Notes: generated from the sequence alone by a model not told the origin. A DNA stretch of 64,000 bases from Balaenoptera acutorostrata (GCF_949987535.1 NC_080067.1:58214405-58278404), one strand, 5' to 3'; shown: positions 32,717 to 45,885, counted from the stretch's first letter. Translations and numbers: made by a program.

Positions 32717-34589
32717 AATGCTTCTAGTTTTCTGAATAAAAATGAGATGATCAAATTTGAATGGAATATTTAGAAATCCTTTTTATTCAATGGCTTCATA
32801 TAATTAGTCATCTGTCAATGGGAAGAGTGGGTTTTTCCTATAAAATTATGTTATGTTAATGTATAATATATATGTTAAAATTATATACATCAAAGGTAAT
32901 CGTTTTAAGAATGATGTTAAGATATCATCTAACATAAAACATAAGGGGGTATCTCACTTAAGGAGGTCCTCGTATTTAAGAGGTAAATATAATTTGTAAT
33001 GTGCAGATTTAAAAATATGAAATTAATAATACTAACAAAGTCTGATTTTTGCACAAAATTTACAATTAATGCCAAAATTTAAAACAAATTGATGTTGAGA
33101 AACACTTATGAGGAGCAGTGCTTTTTGTATGGGTGTATACGTATCTCATAAGGTCAGGGGCTGGGGAGGTGGGAAGGGGGTGAGGGGAGCCAGGGCGGGA
33201 TATATGTACTACAGTTTGAAAAAGCCTTTAATCATACTATCAAGGCTTACTTAATACAGACGTCAGGCTCATCATGTCTGAGCTCCTGAATTCCACCTTA
33301 TAAACCAATTTTCTTCATTCTTCAGGCCTTTCCTGTCACCTTCTATGTTAATCTAGACCATAGTAACAGCTGCTCACAACTCCTGGATGCCTTTATCTTT
33401 TTTTAGTCTTCCTTTCTAAAATCTTGTTTCTGAAGTCTTCACAACGTATATGAAAGATATAGAAATTTCCTTTCTGAGGGGTAGAGGAGAATTCCCTCCT
33501 GAGTAACCACTGGGTCAACTCAGGAATAGCCAGGTTGATATTCATCCAGTATGCACTGGACACCATTTTATCTGTCATAAAATATCTTGACTAGCTCCCT
33601 AGGGAATGGCCACGACAACAAAAGTAAGACTTCCTATTCTTTATCCACAGTTCTCTGAATTTATGGCACTCTGAAAACCAGTATGAAATAAGATACTTGA
33701 GAGATCTTCATCCTTGGTGTCTGTACCTACCTGACTACAGTTAAATTTTGATCCATTTTTAGAACTGATAAGTGTCACTCAACCACCAACCAACAAACAA
33801 ACAAATCAGCAAAGGGCCAAATCCAAGAAATAGCAATTTGAGGGTAGTTTTTAATTGAGAGAAACATTTTTTTAAATTCAGTTCTAAATATGGTAAGACT
33901 CACATTGTATTCACTAAATACACCAACTCAATTTTATAAAGGCCAATTTATTCTGATTATACAGACAGGAAAGATAAGAGAGAGAAACAGGATCTAATGA
34001 ACATCTGGGAGAGGAAAAGAGAAAGAAAGCTCAGTAGGGAAAGAGATTTTCTAAAAGAGGTGGAGAGAGAAGAAATATTTATAAAGAGAAGATCACACAG
34101 AAGAGAAAAACTTTAGAGAGGCAGCAAGAGACAAGTTCTCTAGACTATGAGGTTGCTGTGTTAATCAAGTTAGGCTTATGGTCTGACTCCAGTTTATTTG
34201 TACTATAACCATCAAAGGAAGTGATCACCTGTTATCCCTCTCCTTTGAAATTCCAATGAGCTTTTCAGCCGTTATCCACTAGACATTGCTCTTCAACTAT
34301 TCTTATTATGCTTAACCTTAAGAAGGCATTTAACAACATGCCATGACAGCCTCCACAGGGGATTGATTTCATTCTCTTAGATGCAGTGTTACAACCATAG
34401 CAATATCATTTCATAAGTACTTAGAATGGAACAGATGAAATCAATTTCTTGTGGGATTTTCTTTTTCATGCAAAGCATATATTCCGTTCATTCCCTGATT
34501 GTTAGCATGGATTCTTTTCCTTTCACCTAGCTACAGAGCCCCCAAATAGATACATGCACACACAAGCACAGGCTCTACAAACAGAATCC
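32717..34589. other. Unique AT-rich sequence, purine-rich patch
   Basis: A purine-rich stretch lies at 33965-34135. No repeat family or gene was recognised; the minus-strand frame at 33393-33578 is unsupported. Confidence 0.5.
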
Positions 34590-34815
34590 ATTATTGTTTT
34601 TCTTTTTCAACTTCTCTTCATAAATAATTTCAAACTTACAGAAGCATTATAAGAATTATACAAAAAACTTCATCAAGATTTTTCAAATGTTAATATTTTA
34701 TCACGTTGGCATTCTCTCTCTCAGTTTTTATCTGAGCCATTTGTGAGAACATTGTAGACCTGTAGATCCTGATTGTCTCTTTCTCCCAAGTACTTCAGTA
34801 TTTCCATCCCTCCAA
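34590..34815 (-). mobile_element. Old L1 3' UTR fragment (antisense)
   Basis: AATTTCAAACTTACAGAAGC is followed by ATTATAAGAATTATACAAAA, AATGTTAATATTTTATCACG, GGCATTCTCTCTCTCAG and ATCTGAGCCATTTGTGAGAA. This is a recognised antisense 3' UTR order of mammalian L1M elements. The subfamily is uncertain. Confidence 0.65.
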
Positions 34816-35539
34816 AAAAAGGAAAGAAAGAAGGAAAAAGATTTTTTTTTAACATTTAATTCTAGTAATCAGTTATTTAAATATTGTTTCTACTGGTAAA
34901 ATTGTTTGGCGTCCTCCACCACTGTATATCTTATTTATAATAAAATCGATGTTAAAGAATATCTTTTTAATATAACATTTGTTTTTCCACAAGAGGTTTA
35001 CTTGATTTGCTGATATCTCATTTCTCCATATTCATTCTTATACTTTTGTGAAGTATTTTGGAGGAGATGACTGCAAAGCATAATACCTTAAGTGAACATG
35101 TTTTGCTTTTTTCTCTAAATATTTATTCCCATCTCCTTCCTAAACTTCATGCTTGACCCTACAAATAGTGTGATGCTATCTCACTTCCAAACAGATCAAT
35201 ATAATACACCTTTAACAATGGCATCTGAAGAACTGAAAATGGTTTATTTTCGGCAGTCAGTGTCAAATTCCAGAACAACAATTTTTGCACTTCAAACTTC
35301 ACTGAAATCATGTCAACTTGGCTGTCTGTACATAAAGTTTTTGAGGATTAAGTTTGCTAATAAATGTAAAGCACTTAAGAAAAATGTTTGGCAGGTAGTA
35401 AGTTTTGTATGAGAGCTGCTATTATTACTTTTTAATATCAAATAATTCTTCAAAACCATTTTCCCTTCCCGTTATTTTCCTACTACTCTCCGTAGTTATG
35501 TCATATTCTTAGCCACACAGGTTCAATTTCTTAGAGTGA
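34816..35539. other. No recognisable feature
   Basis: Unique AT-rich sequence. The 87-codon frame at 35149-35412 has no recognisable domain; I regard it as chance. Confidence 0.45.
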
Positions 35540-35865
35540 TCGTCAACTTTCTCTCTTGTTCCCCTCTCACTTCATTCCTACTTCTACCTCTAGGCAAACA
35601 CATCTGATTATTTCTACTTTTGTAATTGCATTTGTTCCTGACGTTACTGCCACCAGTCTGGGCCAGACCTCACCACATCACATGTCTGCTGTAGCATTAG
35701 TACCCCAGTTCCAACTCTTCCTCCCATCCAGTCTTTCTATACAACATTATCAGATTACCTTCCCCAGGTGATCTTCTTCCAAGGTCTTGGAAACACAACA
35801 TCCTACCTCAGCCTCTTCACACCAAATACTCCTGCTCACTGCAATGTATGTCTCTTTTTATCTAG
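35540..35865 (+). mobile_element. L2-like remnant (sense)
   Basis: Pyrimidine-rich L2-like order: TTACTGCCACCAGTCTGG (35645), GTACCCCAGTTCCAACTC (35700), TCCAGTCTTTCTATACAACA and GATCTTCTTCCAAGGTC. It resembles the mid-3' region of L2 ('tgccaccacc ... agtctattct'). It is diverged, so support is modest. Confidence 0.5.
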
Positions 35866-36545
35866 CCATTAACTGAGAATATTTGTGAATGTACTTTGTA
35901 GAATATAAAGTCCTATGTGGAATTTTATTGTTATGCTACATTTTAACTGAAATATTTCTTGGTTTTAATCAGTTGTTAGGAGAAAATTCTATTTGGTGTT
36001 ATCTATAGTTCCATTCTTGAATCAATGTGACAACATGAAAAAACTGAAGATTAGTGTGTCTTTAAAGGGTTAACTTAACTAAATGTCAATTGTAGTACTT
36101 CCTTTACATATATATTTTGTCACTTCCATTTTTATGGAACAAATAGTGACCAATTTTTAAACAACCTGATAATGTAGATTTTTGTGTTTTCCTTATCTTT
36201 CCCTTTTCCTATTCAGTTGAGTAAAGCATTGTGAAAGCAATTCCAAGTCTGTGATGGAAAACTGCATGAATAATATTCAGGCTCATGGATCATAGCTTAG
36301 AAATGCAATAACAACTAAAACAATTCACCTGAAAACTGTTACTCACTGGCAGATTTTCATATGTCAGAAGTAAAATATTTACTTAGGAAGAAAAATATTA
36401 TTTTTTGGCTTCCACATAGTTTTAGGCAGTGTCTACCAGAAGCTTCTGGAGGAAATCAAGAAAGGGAAATATTTATTGACTATCTACTATGTGCTCAATA
36501 AATGTGTGCTTATATGTGCTTGTATAAAAGTCATTTCAGAAAGAA
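35866..36545. other. Mostly unique sequence
   Basis: An L2-like terminus fragment (ATTGACTATCTACTATGTGC) is seen at 36476-36500. Otherwise nothing was recognised. Confidence 0.5.
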
Positions 36546-39185
36546 GAGGTGTTACAACTGACACCACAGAAATGCAAAGGATCATAAGAAACTACTATGA
36601 ACAATTATATGCCAACAAATTGGACAATCTATAAGAAGTGCATAAATTCCTAGAAACATACAAGCTACCAGATTGAATCATGATGAAATAGAAAATCTGA
36701 GCAGACAAATTACTAGAAAGGAGATTGAATCAGTAATCAAAAACCTCCCAACAAACAAAAGTCCAAGACCATATGACTTCACTGGTGATTTCTAACAAAC
36801 ATTCAAAGAAGAATTAATACAAATCCTTCTCAAGGTCTTCCAAAAAGTAAAAGAGGAGGGGAGTTCATTTTATGAGACCAGCATTACCCTGATACCAAAA
36901 CCAGACAAGTATATGACAGGAAAAGAAAATTATAGGCCACTATGCCTGATGAGCAAAAAGATGCAAAAATCCTTGACAAAATATTTACAAGCTGAATTTA
37001 ATAATACTTAAAAGGATCATACATCATGATCAACCAAGATTTATTTCAGGGATGCAAGAATGATTCAACATCCACAAATTAGTCAATGTGATATACCATA
37101 TTAACAAAATGAAGGATAAAAACACATATGATCATCTCAATATATGCAGAAAAACGAATTTGACAAAAACATCTATTTATAATAAAAACTCTCAATAAAA
37201 CTGGTATAGAGGGAACATATGTCAACATAAGAAAAGCCATTTTATAACCAGCATGTAGAAAGGAAAAACTCTTAGAACTAATAAAGGCATTCATAATGTT
37301 ACAGGATACAAAAGCAAAACCAAAAAAATCTGTTGTGTTTCTATACACTGAAATAAAATGAAATATCAGAAAGAGAAATTAAGAAAATAGTTCCGTTTAC
37401 AATTGCTTCAAAAATAGTAAAATATCTTAGAATAAATTTAACCAAGGATGTGTAACCTGTATATTGAAAACTATAAGACATTGATGAAAGAAATGGAAGA
37501 AGACAAAAATAAATGAAAAAAATATTCCATGTTCATGGGTTAGAAAATTTAATATTGTTAAAATGTCCAGAGTACCCAAAACAATCTACAGATTCAGTTC
37601 AATTCCTATCAAAACTTCAATCGCATTTTTCATAGAAATAGAACAAATAATCCTAAAATTTGTCTGGACCCCCTAAAGACCTCAAATAGCCAAAGCAATC
37701 TTGAGAAAGAAAAATAAAGCTGAAAGCATTACCCTCCCTGATTTCAAACTATATTACAAAGCTATTGTAATCAAAGCAGTATGGTATTAGTGTAAAAACA
37801 GACACATAGATCAATGAAACAGAATAGGGACCCCAGAAATAAACCCACACATATATGGTAAATTAATATATGACAAAGGAGCCAAGAATATACAGCAGGG
37901 AAAGGACAGCCTCAAATAAATGGTGTTGGAAAAACTGGACAGCCACATGCAAAAGAATGAAACTTGACCATTGTCTTCCACCATACACAAAAATTAACTC
38001 AAAATCGATTAAAAACTTGTACGGAGACCCGAAACCACAAAACTCCTAGAAGAAAACATAAGTGGTAATCTTCTTGTCTTCTTGGTGACAATTTTTTTAA
38101 TAGGACACCAAAAGCAGAAGCAATAAAAGCAAAACTGTTAACCACCTGGGGCTAATGCAAACTAAAAAGCTTCTGCACAACAAAGGAAACCATCAACAGA
38201 AAGAAAAAGCAACCTACTGAATGGGAGAAATATTTGCAAAATATATATCAACAGATATCCAAATGGCTGATTCAAATATCCAAAATATATAAAGAACTCA
38301 TATAACTCAATAGCCAAAAAAAAAAAATGACAATCCAATTAAAAAGTTGACAGAAGATCTGAATAGACATTTTTCCAAACAAGATATACAAATGGCTAAC
38401 AGGTAGACAGAAAGATGCTCAGCATCATTAATCATTAGGGAAATGCAAGTCAAAACCCCAAAGAGATATCACCTCACACCTAGTAGAATGGTAGAATAGT
38501 TAGAATGCCTATTATCAAAAAGACAAGAAATAACAAGTGTTGGTGAGGATGTGGAGAAAAGGGTACCCTTGTGCACTATTAGTGGGAATGTAAATTGGTG
38601 CAGCCACTATAGAAAATACTGTAGGGGTTCCTCAAAAAATTAAAAATAGAACTACCATATGATCCAGCAATTCAACTTCTGGGTATTTATCTAAAGAAAA
38701 CAGAAACATTAACTTGAAAAGATATATGCACCTATGCACCTCCATGTTCATTGCAGCAACCAAGATACAGAAACAACTTAAGTATCCATCAATAAATGAA
38801 TGGATAAAGAAATTGTGAGATATATATATATATCTATATATATTATATATATATAGATATATTATTCAGCCATAAAAAGGAATGAAATCTTGTCATTTGC
38901 AACATGGTTAGCCCTCAAAAGCATTATGCTAAGTGAAGCATTATGCTAAGTTGGCCCTCAAAAGCATTATGCTAAGTGAAGTAAGTAAGAAGACAGAAAA
39001 ACAAATACCACATACTATATGATCTCTCCTACAATTAAATGTAAAAAACAAAAACAAAAACAAGGTCATAGATACAGAGAAAGGATTGGTTGTTGCCAGT
39101 GGTAAGGGGTGGGGAGTAGAAGAAATGAGTGAACTGTTCCTTATTTGTTTGTTTGTTAGTTTAAATCAACTGAAAAAAAGCGCTA
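36546..39185 (+). mobile_element. L1MA-like LINE, 5'-truncated, ORF2 relic
   Basis: Sense L1 sequence starts inside ORF2 upstream of the polymerase core. A frame-broken stretch near 36862-36905 encodes the equivalent of the conserved 'Phe-Tyr-Glu-Ala-Ser-Ile-Thr-Leu-Ile-Pro-Lys-Pro' segment. Downstream landmarks run in order to the ORF2 end (CATGTTCATTGCAGCAACCA, AGCCATAAAAAGGAATGAAA) and a short 3' UTR (GATTGGTTGTTGCCAGTGGT, AATGAGTGAACTGTTCC), ending with an A-run near 39178. There are many stops and frameshifts. A probable internal deletion near 37258-37275 removes the catalytic YADD region. A 43-bp tandem duplication lies at 38911-38996 and an AT microsatellite at 38818-38866. Confidence 0.9.
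38818..38866. repeat. AT microsatellite/palindrome in L1
   Basis: An AT tract with CTATATATATTATATATATATAG-like symmetry replaces the usual short CA/TA tract before the AATATTACTCAGCC block of L1 ORF2. Confidence 0.85.
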
Positions 39186-41150
39186 AACTTAGTTTTACCC
39201 CAAAGTTCTTTGGTGGAAAAATATGAGAGAACAATACCAAAAATAGGGTCAATTAAATGTTTCACTTCATTGACAAATTTCTGCGGTGAATATAATCAAT
39301 ATATTAGTTACAGGTTGATTAAGAACTAATATTAACTGCTAGCAAGTATTAGCCAATTTTTATTATAGTCACCATTTAATTGGTAAATACTTAGCAACTA
39401 CTCCTCTCTGTACATAATTAAGTTTTAATATAATTTTTAAAGTAAAGTATTATAAGGTCAATTTTTGTTATTGAATTGAGATTATTTAGAATCCAGAAAA
39501 CTTGTGGAAAAGGAGCATAGTATCTACTGAAGTTACTTTTTTCTACTTAGGAGCTTTGTGAAAAAAACTAAAGAGCTAAATAATAAAGAAATATAGTATT
39601 AATTTCAGCACTGTGCATACTGCTTAGAAATTTCAACTATCTTGATGGCTGTAAGATCTTAAGTAAATAGGCCTAATTTTCTGATGAACAGATTTCTAAA
39701 CCGGAGAAAGAGATTTCCATTTTGAATTTTTAGAAATAAACTTTTAAGTTTTAATTGTTTTTATTTTTATTATAGTATATTTTTCTTTGCATCGATCAAG
39801 TGCATGGCTTTAAAATAACAATCTATTAAGAAGAGTTGATTGCTTTTGAGTATTTGTACCTTTACATAAAATAGTTTGAGGCACATGAGGAATATGCCAG
39901 GCTCAATTTCCCTCCATATGTCACATTTCATCAATTCAGAGACACTTTTTCCCCTATATTTTGACTCAGAATTGTAAGAGTTGATAGCATCTTACAATCA
40001 CTGTGAGCCAGACAGCAGTTTTGATGTGACTGTCATTGACTGTGATGTGATTACTTGGCCATAACTGTTTATACAGTTGTCATTTCAGTTGAGTTATATG
40101 TGTTATAGCGGATACACAGTGGACTTTAATTATTATTTAAAGTCTTCCACAATAAAAAATGAAAGCATATTACTCAGTATTTAAAAATAAATGAAGAAAC
40201 ACCAGCGGCATTAAAAAATGGTGAATTCTTATTAAGCTATAATGAAAAACAGTGATATCCTACACTACCCAATAGTACTCTTAAGGGAAATTAAGGAATG
40301 ACTGATTTATTGCTTCCCCTCTGACTATATGCACGGGATGTCAGGTATTGCCTCTACTGTTGAGAAGTTCAGGATGTTTAATAGCCACTGACCAAGATTC
40401 ACTATGTGTTTAGGGAGACTTTGAGCGCTTAATACGGGAAGTTTCCAAATTTTCTTCATTTCTCTTCTCCATAAAATTTCTTGAGCCTGTTGATTAATAT
40501 TAGCACAAATACAAGCCTGAGATATTTTCATTTCTATGGGCTGTCTCTTTTGTGTTACAGTCTCAAATAAAAGAAAGTAATGCTATACTACCCCAATTTT
40601 TAAAAAGCACTGGAGTTCTAATTGTCTTCTTTAATTTTCCTTAAGCCTAATAAACAAGGCCTACAGATTAGACCAGAAGTTCTCAATTTTTTTCTGCCAT
40701 AATATAAACCGCGGAAAACACTCCCACAAATATCGCAGATTTTGACAAAACACCCAAAATATTTTGTAAAAAAAAAAGGCTGTTTCAATGTGACTCAAGA
40801 TTTTCATCGTCGTGAGCCTCAGCTTCCATCTGCTTCCACAAAATCAAGAATTCTAGGGTTGGAAGGGCTTAGAGGACTGATCCAAATCTACATCCAATAC
40901 AGGAATCTTGCAGTACGTAGTTCAACAATTACCTCAGTAGTCATGTAAAAAAGCAGCAGAACCTATTTGAGGACAATTTAGTATCTAAATTGAGGAACAA
41001 TCTGGCCCCCCCAGTATCTCATACTATGTGTCCTAGCTATGACTTTTGAGAAATATAAACATGATTACCCTGTACCCCTCACCCACAAATAGAAATTAGA
41101 ACTCTCATGTTCTTTTTAGGGCTTTTTTTCCCCCTTCTCCTGGCTCTATG
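39186..41150. other. Unique AT-rich sequence
   Basis: No gene. A possible hAT-type head (AGAAGTTCTCAATTTTTTTC) lies near 40676. Frames at 40325-40531 and 40742-40948 are unsupported. Confidence 0.45.
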
Positions 41151-41640
41151 TAGTCAATTTTTCTGTGCCTTACTAACATGAGATGGCTTCCGGACTCTGA
41201 CATCATTCTTTAGTTTGTCAAAATGAAACATCCAGATCCACACCAAGTAATCCGGGTATGGATTGAGTTTGACAGGACTATAAACTCTAATCAAAAGCTG
41301 TTCCCATTTCGTTAACTTCCAGAGCAGCTGCTTCATAGTTTTTCATTCATTAAGAAAGTAATCTATAAGACAAATATTTTTGTTTGCTTTTTAATGTCAA
41401 CTGAATTATGTCCAGTTCTGTATCACGCAATTGGTTTATTGAATTTACTCAAGATTTTGTATTCATTCTTCTAAATTTTACTTCATTATTTTCCAAAGAA
41501 ACGATTGGATTGTCCTCAATGATAAAATGGCTATGGATCCTGATTAGGGATTTGCACTAAGAAACGTGACGAGTTTAAAGCATTCTAATGGCTCTTCTGC
41601 CATCTTGTGAATATGTAAACTCTCCATGGGTTAACATCAA
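41151..41640. other. Unique block, candidate conserved non-coding element
   Basis: A repeat-free block with balanced composition that retains several CpGs (GGCTTCCGGACTC, AATCCGGG, TTTCGTTAAC, TATCACGCAATTGG, AAACGATTGG, AAACGTGACGAG). It has no dispersed-repeat landmarks. The minus-strand frame at 41154-41336 is 60 codons with no recognised domain. Function is inference only. Confidence 0.35.
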
Positions 41641-41834
41641 GGATGTTATAATAGCCTATAATTCAAGGCAGAGGCATCTGATTACATGAGGATGAGGGAA
41701 AGGAAAGAAAAAAAATTACTTTAATTCTTCGGCTGTTCTCTGTCAGGCACAGGATTAGGTATATGAATTATCACTTTTTATTGACACCCAATCCTAAGAG
41801 GAAGATATATACAGATCTGTTCTCTTTGTACTCT
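41641..41834. other. Probable eroded MIR/L2-type sequence
   Basis: GTCAGGCACAGGATTAGGTA and TCCTAAGAGGAAGATATATA resemble the antisense 'gtgccaggc' and 'ctatgaggtagg' landmarks, but weakly. Confidence 0.35.
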
Positions 41835-41960
41835 ACCACGCTGGATTTAAAGTCCAGAGACTTAGGTTTACATCTTTTCCCCACCATTGGCTAGCCATGT
41901 GTTTTAAGCAAGTTCCTTGAATCTACATTTTGTAGTGGAAAACAGATGAGATTAAACCTT
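41835..41960 (+). mobile_element. MIR SINE remnant (sense)
   Basis: GGATTTAAAGTCCAGAGACT, TAGGTTTACATCTTTTCCCC, ATTGGCTAGCCATGTGTTTT and AAGCAAGTTCCTTGAATCTA follow the MIR core ('gactctggagccagactgcc ... cttactagctgtgtgacc ... gggcaagttacttaa'). Confidence 0.65.
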
Positions 41961-44289
41961 ACAAAGAGAATTCTCATTAAGTGCTATTTGTATTAAGATT
42001 ACTAACTACAGGACACCGCTATCTATTAGACTAGAATATTTTCTAGGTAGGCCTGGGGATAATACCAACCTTCTTCCGAAGGTTAGGAAGTTAACTTTTT
42101 TCTTTTTCCTCCTTTCACGAGATTATCATTCACTACCCATAGTTACTTCTAAGCTCTCTAATCAAACTTATGTTGTTTCTTTAATATATAAAGTAAATTT
42201 CCGTATGAATCAGAACCTAGAAAACTTTGTTTCCTTTTTTGTGATAACTTTAAGTTTTGTTCAATTTGTCCATCAACATTTCTCACCTCCTACAACCTTT
42301 AATAATATCTTTTGAGATTGAAAAATAAAATCCAAACAGTGCTTTTCCTGGAATCTTTACTTCTTTCAAAGCTACTTTGCTTTTGTGCCCCAGTAATGGT
42401 GTCCTACAGAGCAGAGCGGCAGGTGGGTGATCCACTGCTGTAATCCATCAGCAGGGGTCCCTGGCTCCAGGATGGATTATTGTATTACATCATCAGCCCA
42501 GAGGCTGACAGGAAAGGAAGTGCTTCAAACAGGCCTCTTTCATAAATTGTTTTAGTCCTAATGAAAGAAATAATGGTTTGAAAGGGTATAGATGAGTAGG
42601 AAAACTCACGATACCTTTCAGCTCTAGTTTGAATTATATACACGTGAGAGTAGCCACCAAAGTTTTCTAGCTCGCAAGATGGAATTTTCTTTTTGTTTTA
42701 AAACGATGATACCAGCTAACGTGCATAACAGAGACCACCATATTCAGCAACATCTTGAAGAGACTTTGGATCACCTGAATTAAAGAAAAGATTTAAGTAA
42801 TATCAGAATAGGTTTTATAATACATGAACTTTGGTTCTTCAGTAACGTATTACACATGTATGCTATTGCTCTATTAACCCAAATGTTTAATTAACTACTT
42901 TCTGCATTTTGTATCCTTATCAGGTAACAGATTTGTCACTAAACTCAAATATATCTGTTTACATATTTAGACATGAAAAACGTGAAACAAAAATTTGCAT
43001 TCTTATTAAGGAAAAGCAATCATGAGTCCTGTTATCCACTTACTCGACACTTGACATTTAGTAGGGTTTTGGTAAGTTTGTTGGAAGAATAGGTAGACAA
43101 TTATCTGATTAAATCTCTAAGTTAATTTCTTTCTTTTTCTAAAGAAATCAGTTTGAAAAATATAGTAACATCATGTTTTTGAGAATAATATAGTCAAATG
43201 TTTTTGCAAACAAATTCAATAAATATACAACTCTATGAAAAATAATTTAAAATCAGTTGTCTCATTGATTGTCATTAGAGAGTTGTACGAAAAACATGAA
43301 CTTTGCAAGAGTTAATGTGTATTTTAATTTGCCTACGCTGCTCTATTTTGTTCCTAAATTAAATAGCATCATGAACAAAATGAGTTTTAGGACAAAGTCT
43401 GTTATATCTCTTATCCTGAATATGCCCCCTCTGCATCATTTTCCAACTGTAGGATTTGCTCATTAAAGATAAATAGCGGCACACTACGCTATGGGCAAAG
43501 AGAACACAGATTTGGAATATAAGCTTGTAAACTAGTTTTGACCCTTTTCTAATAACTCATTTAGTGTTTTAAAGAGATCTTTTATGTTGAAAAATTAATA
43601 TTAAAGTCTTTAATTTTCTTCTAAGGCCACTAATAAAATTGGGTAAAGATTCATAAACATTTTTCAGTGCTCTCATAATACCAGCACCTCAAATCATATT
43701 TTACTTCACGATTTTGAATTTTCAGGTATGACATTACTCCCAAACTTGAAACATTTAGTTACATCAATTGACTTCTTCTTTCATAGTCCCAGGACTCTCC
43801 TTGTCACCAATTTTCTCACCTCTCACTCCAAGTTTTGTGGCCTTGAGAAGCTCACATTCCACATGTCAGGGTCACCAGCTTGGGTGACGTAAGTCAATTC
43901 TGTCATTCTTCTCCCAAACTTTTACTTCTATGCCAAATTATTCATCATTCTGGTCAATATAATAACATCTTCCTAATTTACTTGCTAAACTCCAAATTCT
44001 AATGTAATCCTTAGATAGGGTTTAAACTTGGATATTTGGATCTTTGGATGCCAAGAGTTTTCCCAAGGCTTTCTCTATTATGCCAAATATCTCGTTTCGA
44101 AGCTCTTCTGATCTTTAAAATATCCACTCACTACTTTAGTGGCATGGATATTGCATGGAAGATTATCATTAAAATTCCACTCCCAGAATCCTGTGGTATC
44201 TACTAACCCCTCTACCTCACATGTGCAGAAGGTATTAGCGTTTATAAAGTGCCTCAATACTTAATTATTTTAAATTATTTGTGAGGTAC
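41961..44289. other. Unique sequence, possible L2 and CNE patches
   Basis: The block at 42380-42570 is repeat-free and GC-richer (GCTCCAGGATGGATTATTGT, TACATCATCAGCCCAGAGGC). A possible L2 patch (TTTTCTCACCTCTCACTCCA) lies at about 43790-44060. The frame at 43269-43466 is unsupported. Confidence 0.4.
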
Positions 44290-44420
44290 CACAAATCTTC
44301 TTCACCATTTTCAGAGTGAGGAAAATGAGACTCAGAGGAGGTTAAAAGACTTGCCCAAAGTAATGCAATCCTAGTATAATAAAGAGCCACACCGATCATG
44401 GGTGGTTCCACGCTAGAGAT
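44290..44420 (-). mobile_element. MIR SINE remnant (antisense)
   Basis: CATTTTCAGAGTGAGGAAAA, TGAGACTCAGAGGAGGTTAA and AAGACTTGCCCAAAGTAATG are the antisense MIR core ('cccattttacagatgaggaaac', 'gaggctcagagaggttaa', 'cttgcccaaggtcac'). Confidence 0.85.
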
Positions 44421-45715
44421 ATTATAACGCATCCTTAACAACTCTGCCGTGCTTATCACTGGTGTGACTGCCAATGAAAAATCTTCTTAATATTTCTCTT
44501 TTCCTACCTGTGGTGAAAATATTAGATTTGTCTTTCCCATTCACCACACTCAGCATTTGTTTTCTGTATTAAAACCACATCCACATCCACAAACAGGTCA
44601 AGGAATACATTATTAGGAGGGTTTTGTACTTAACACACATCCATGAGTTCTGTTTTGGGGTCAAATTTCTGGCTCTGAAATCAGTTTTGTTGAATATTGT
44701 ATCTTACGATGTAGTTTACAAGTCATGTTGGGAAACAGGAAAAGGCAATTGTATATTTTTAAGCGCAAAATACCCTTCACCTTTTACCTTACAGTACCCT
44801 AGTAAAGCCTCATTAAATATATTTATATCAAGTAAATATAGGAAGCAGTCAAATAAGAATTTTCCTAATTCTGTTACCTGCACAAGCATTCAGAATTTTT
44901 ACAATAAAAATTTTCAAACGATGTTTAAAACTGTCTTAAGTTAACGCTAGTTGTACACAGATATAAATAAGCTAAATCACTAGAGGCATTTTAAAAGTTC
45001 CAACCATGATGTATGGAAAAACAGGACTTTGCGTTTATAGTAAACAGCTTTTCTGCAGGCCATCAGCTGTAAGATTCCCTTTCTCTACTGAACAGACTGC
45101 CTGCTTGGGAAGCAGAAAGCCATAACAGCTTAGTATTCTGAATTTTTTTTTTTTTGTAGAAAGATTGTAAATTGTTTTGCCTGTTCAAGTGCAAAATAGT
45201 GAAGGAACAGTGAATAATGACTTTGTGATATAGATGGCTATCCAAAGGGAAAAGAACAGAGGCCAGTAACATCATTTTAATTGGACCTAAAAATCAAAAG
45301 CATACATCTTTAAATGCAAGTGTGCACATGCAATCATTCAGACACTCATGCACACTCACAGTTAATATCATTTGGCCATAGTTTATATGCATAACATACA
45401 GACAGAAAGGAGAGTTCCTAGTAATGTGTATGTCTTGCCTCAACTGAAAGTTGCCTTAGTTTTGATGACTCAAAATTAATCCATGCAATCTTTTAACTGC
45501 TCAGTGCTAAATTTTATGGAACACATCAAATAAAGAGTTATCTAGTCAACCCTAGAGTAGGAGATTTTTATAACCTGACAAGCTATAAATATTTAATTTG
45601 AAACGATGCTATTGTACAACACAGAAATAATTTAGAAAAATATACTCTTGTAATTTAACTGTGCACTATACTGAAAACTTGGAAATTGTTTCAGAATTTT
45701 TGGCTATATAGACAC
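44421..45715. other. Unique sequence
   Basis: No dispersed repeat was recognised. The block at 45000-45300 is repeat-free and moderately GC-balanced, with an internal T13 run near 45147. The 106-codon frame at 44624-44944 has no recognisable domain or signal; it is probably chance in AT-rich DNA. Confidence 0.45.
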
Positions 45716-45885
45716 TCTACTTCAATAACAAAAATATTCATGGAAAAGATTTGGAAGGAAGTGTATCAATTCATTATTTTTCTCCAACTGAGGGTATTGT
45801 GGGTGATTTTTTCCTATTTTTTACATTTCATTTCTCCCCAATTTCCTACAGTACATATTTTATAGTTTTTGGTTTTAAAAAGCTA
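45716..45885 (+). mobile_element. Possible L1ME 3' UTR (sense)
   Basis: GATTTGGAAGGAAGTGTATC, GGGTATTGTGGGTGATTTTT and CCAATTTCCTACAGTACATA resemble the L1ME 3' UTR ('tggaaggatatacacca ... ggtgattttta ... tttctacaatgaacat'). Confidence 0.45.

Noticed and set aside
41154..41336. 60-codon minus-strand frame with protein-like composition
   Set aside because: No recognised family and no convincing splice or translation context. Kept only as part of a candidate non-coding conserved block.
44624..44944. 106-codon frame in AT-rich DNA
   Set aside because: No domain, signal peptide or repeat resemblance, and the codon content follows base composition.
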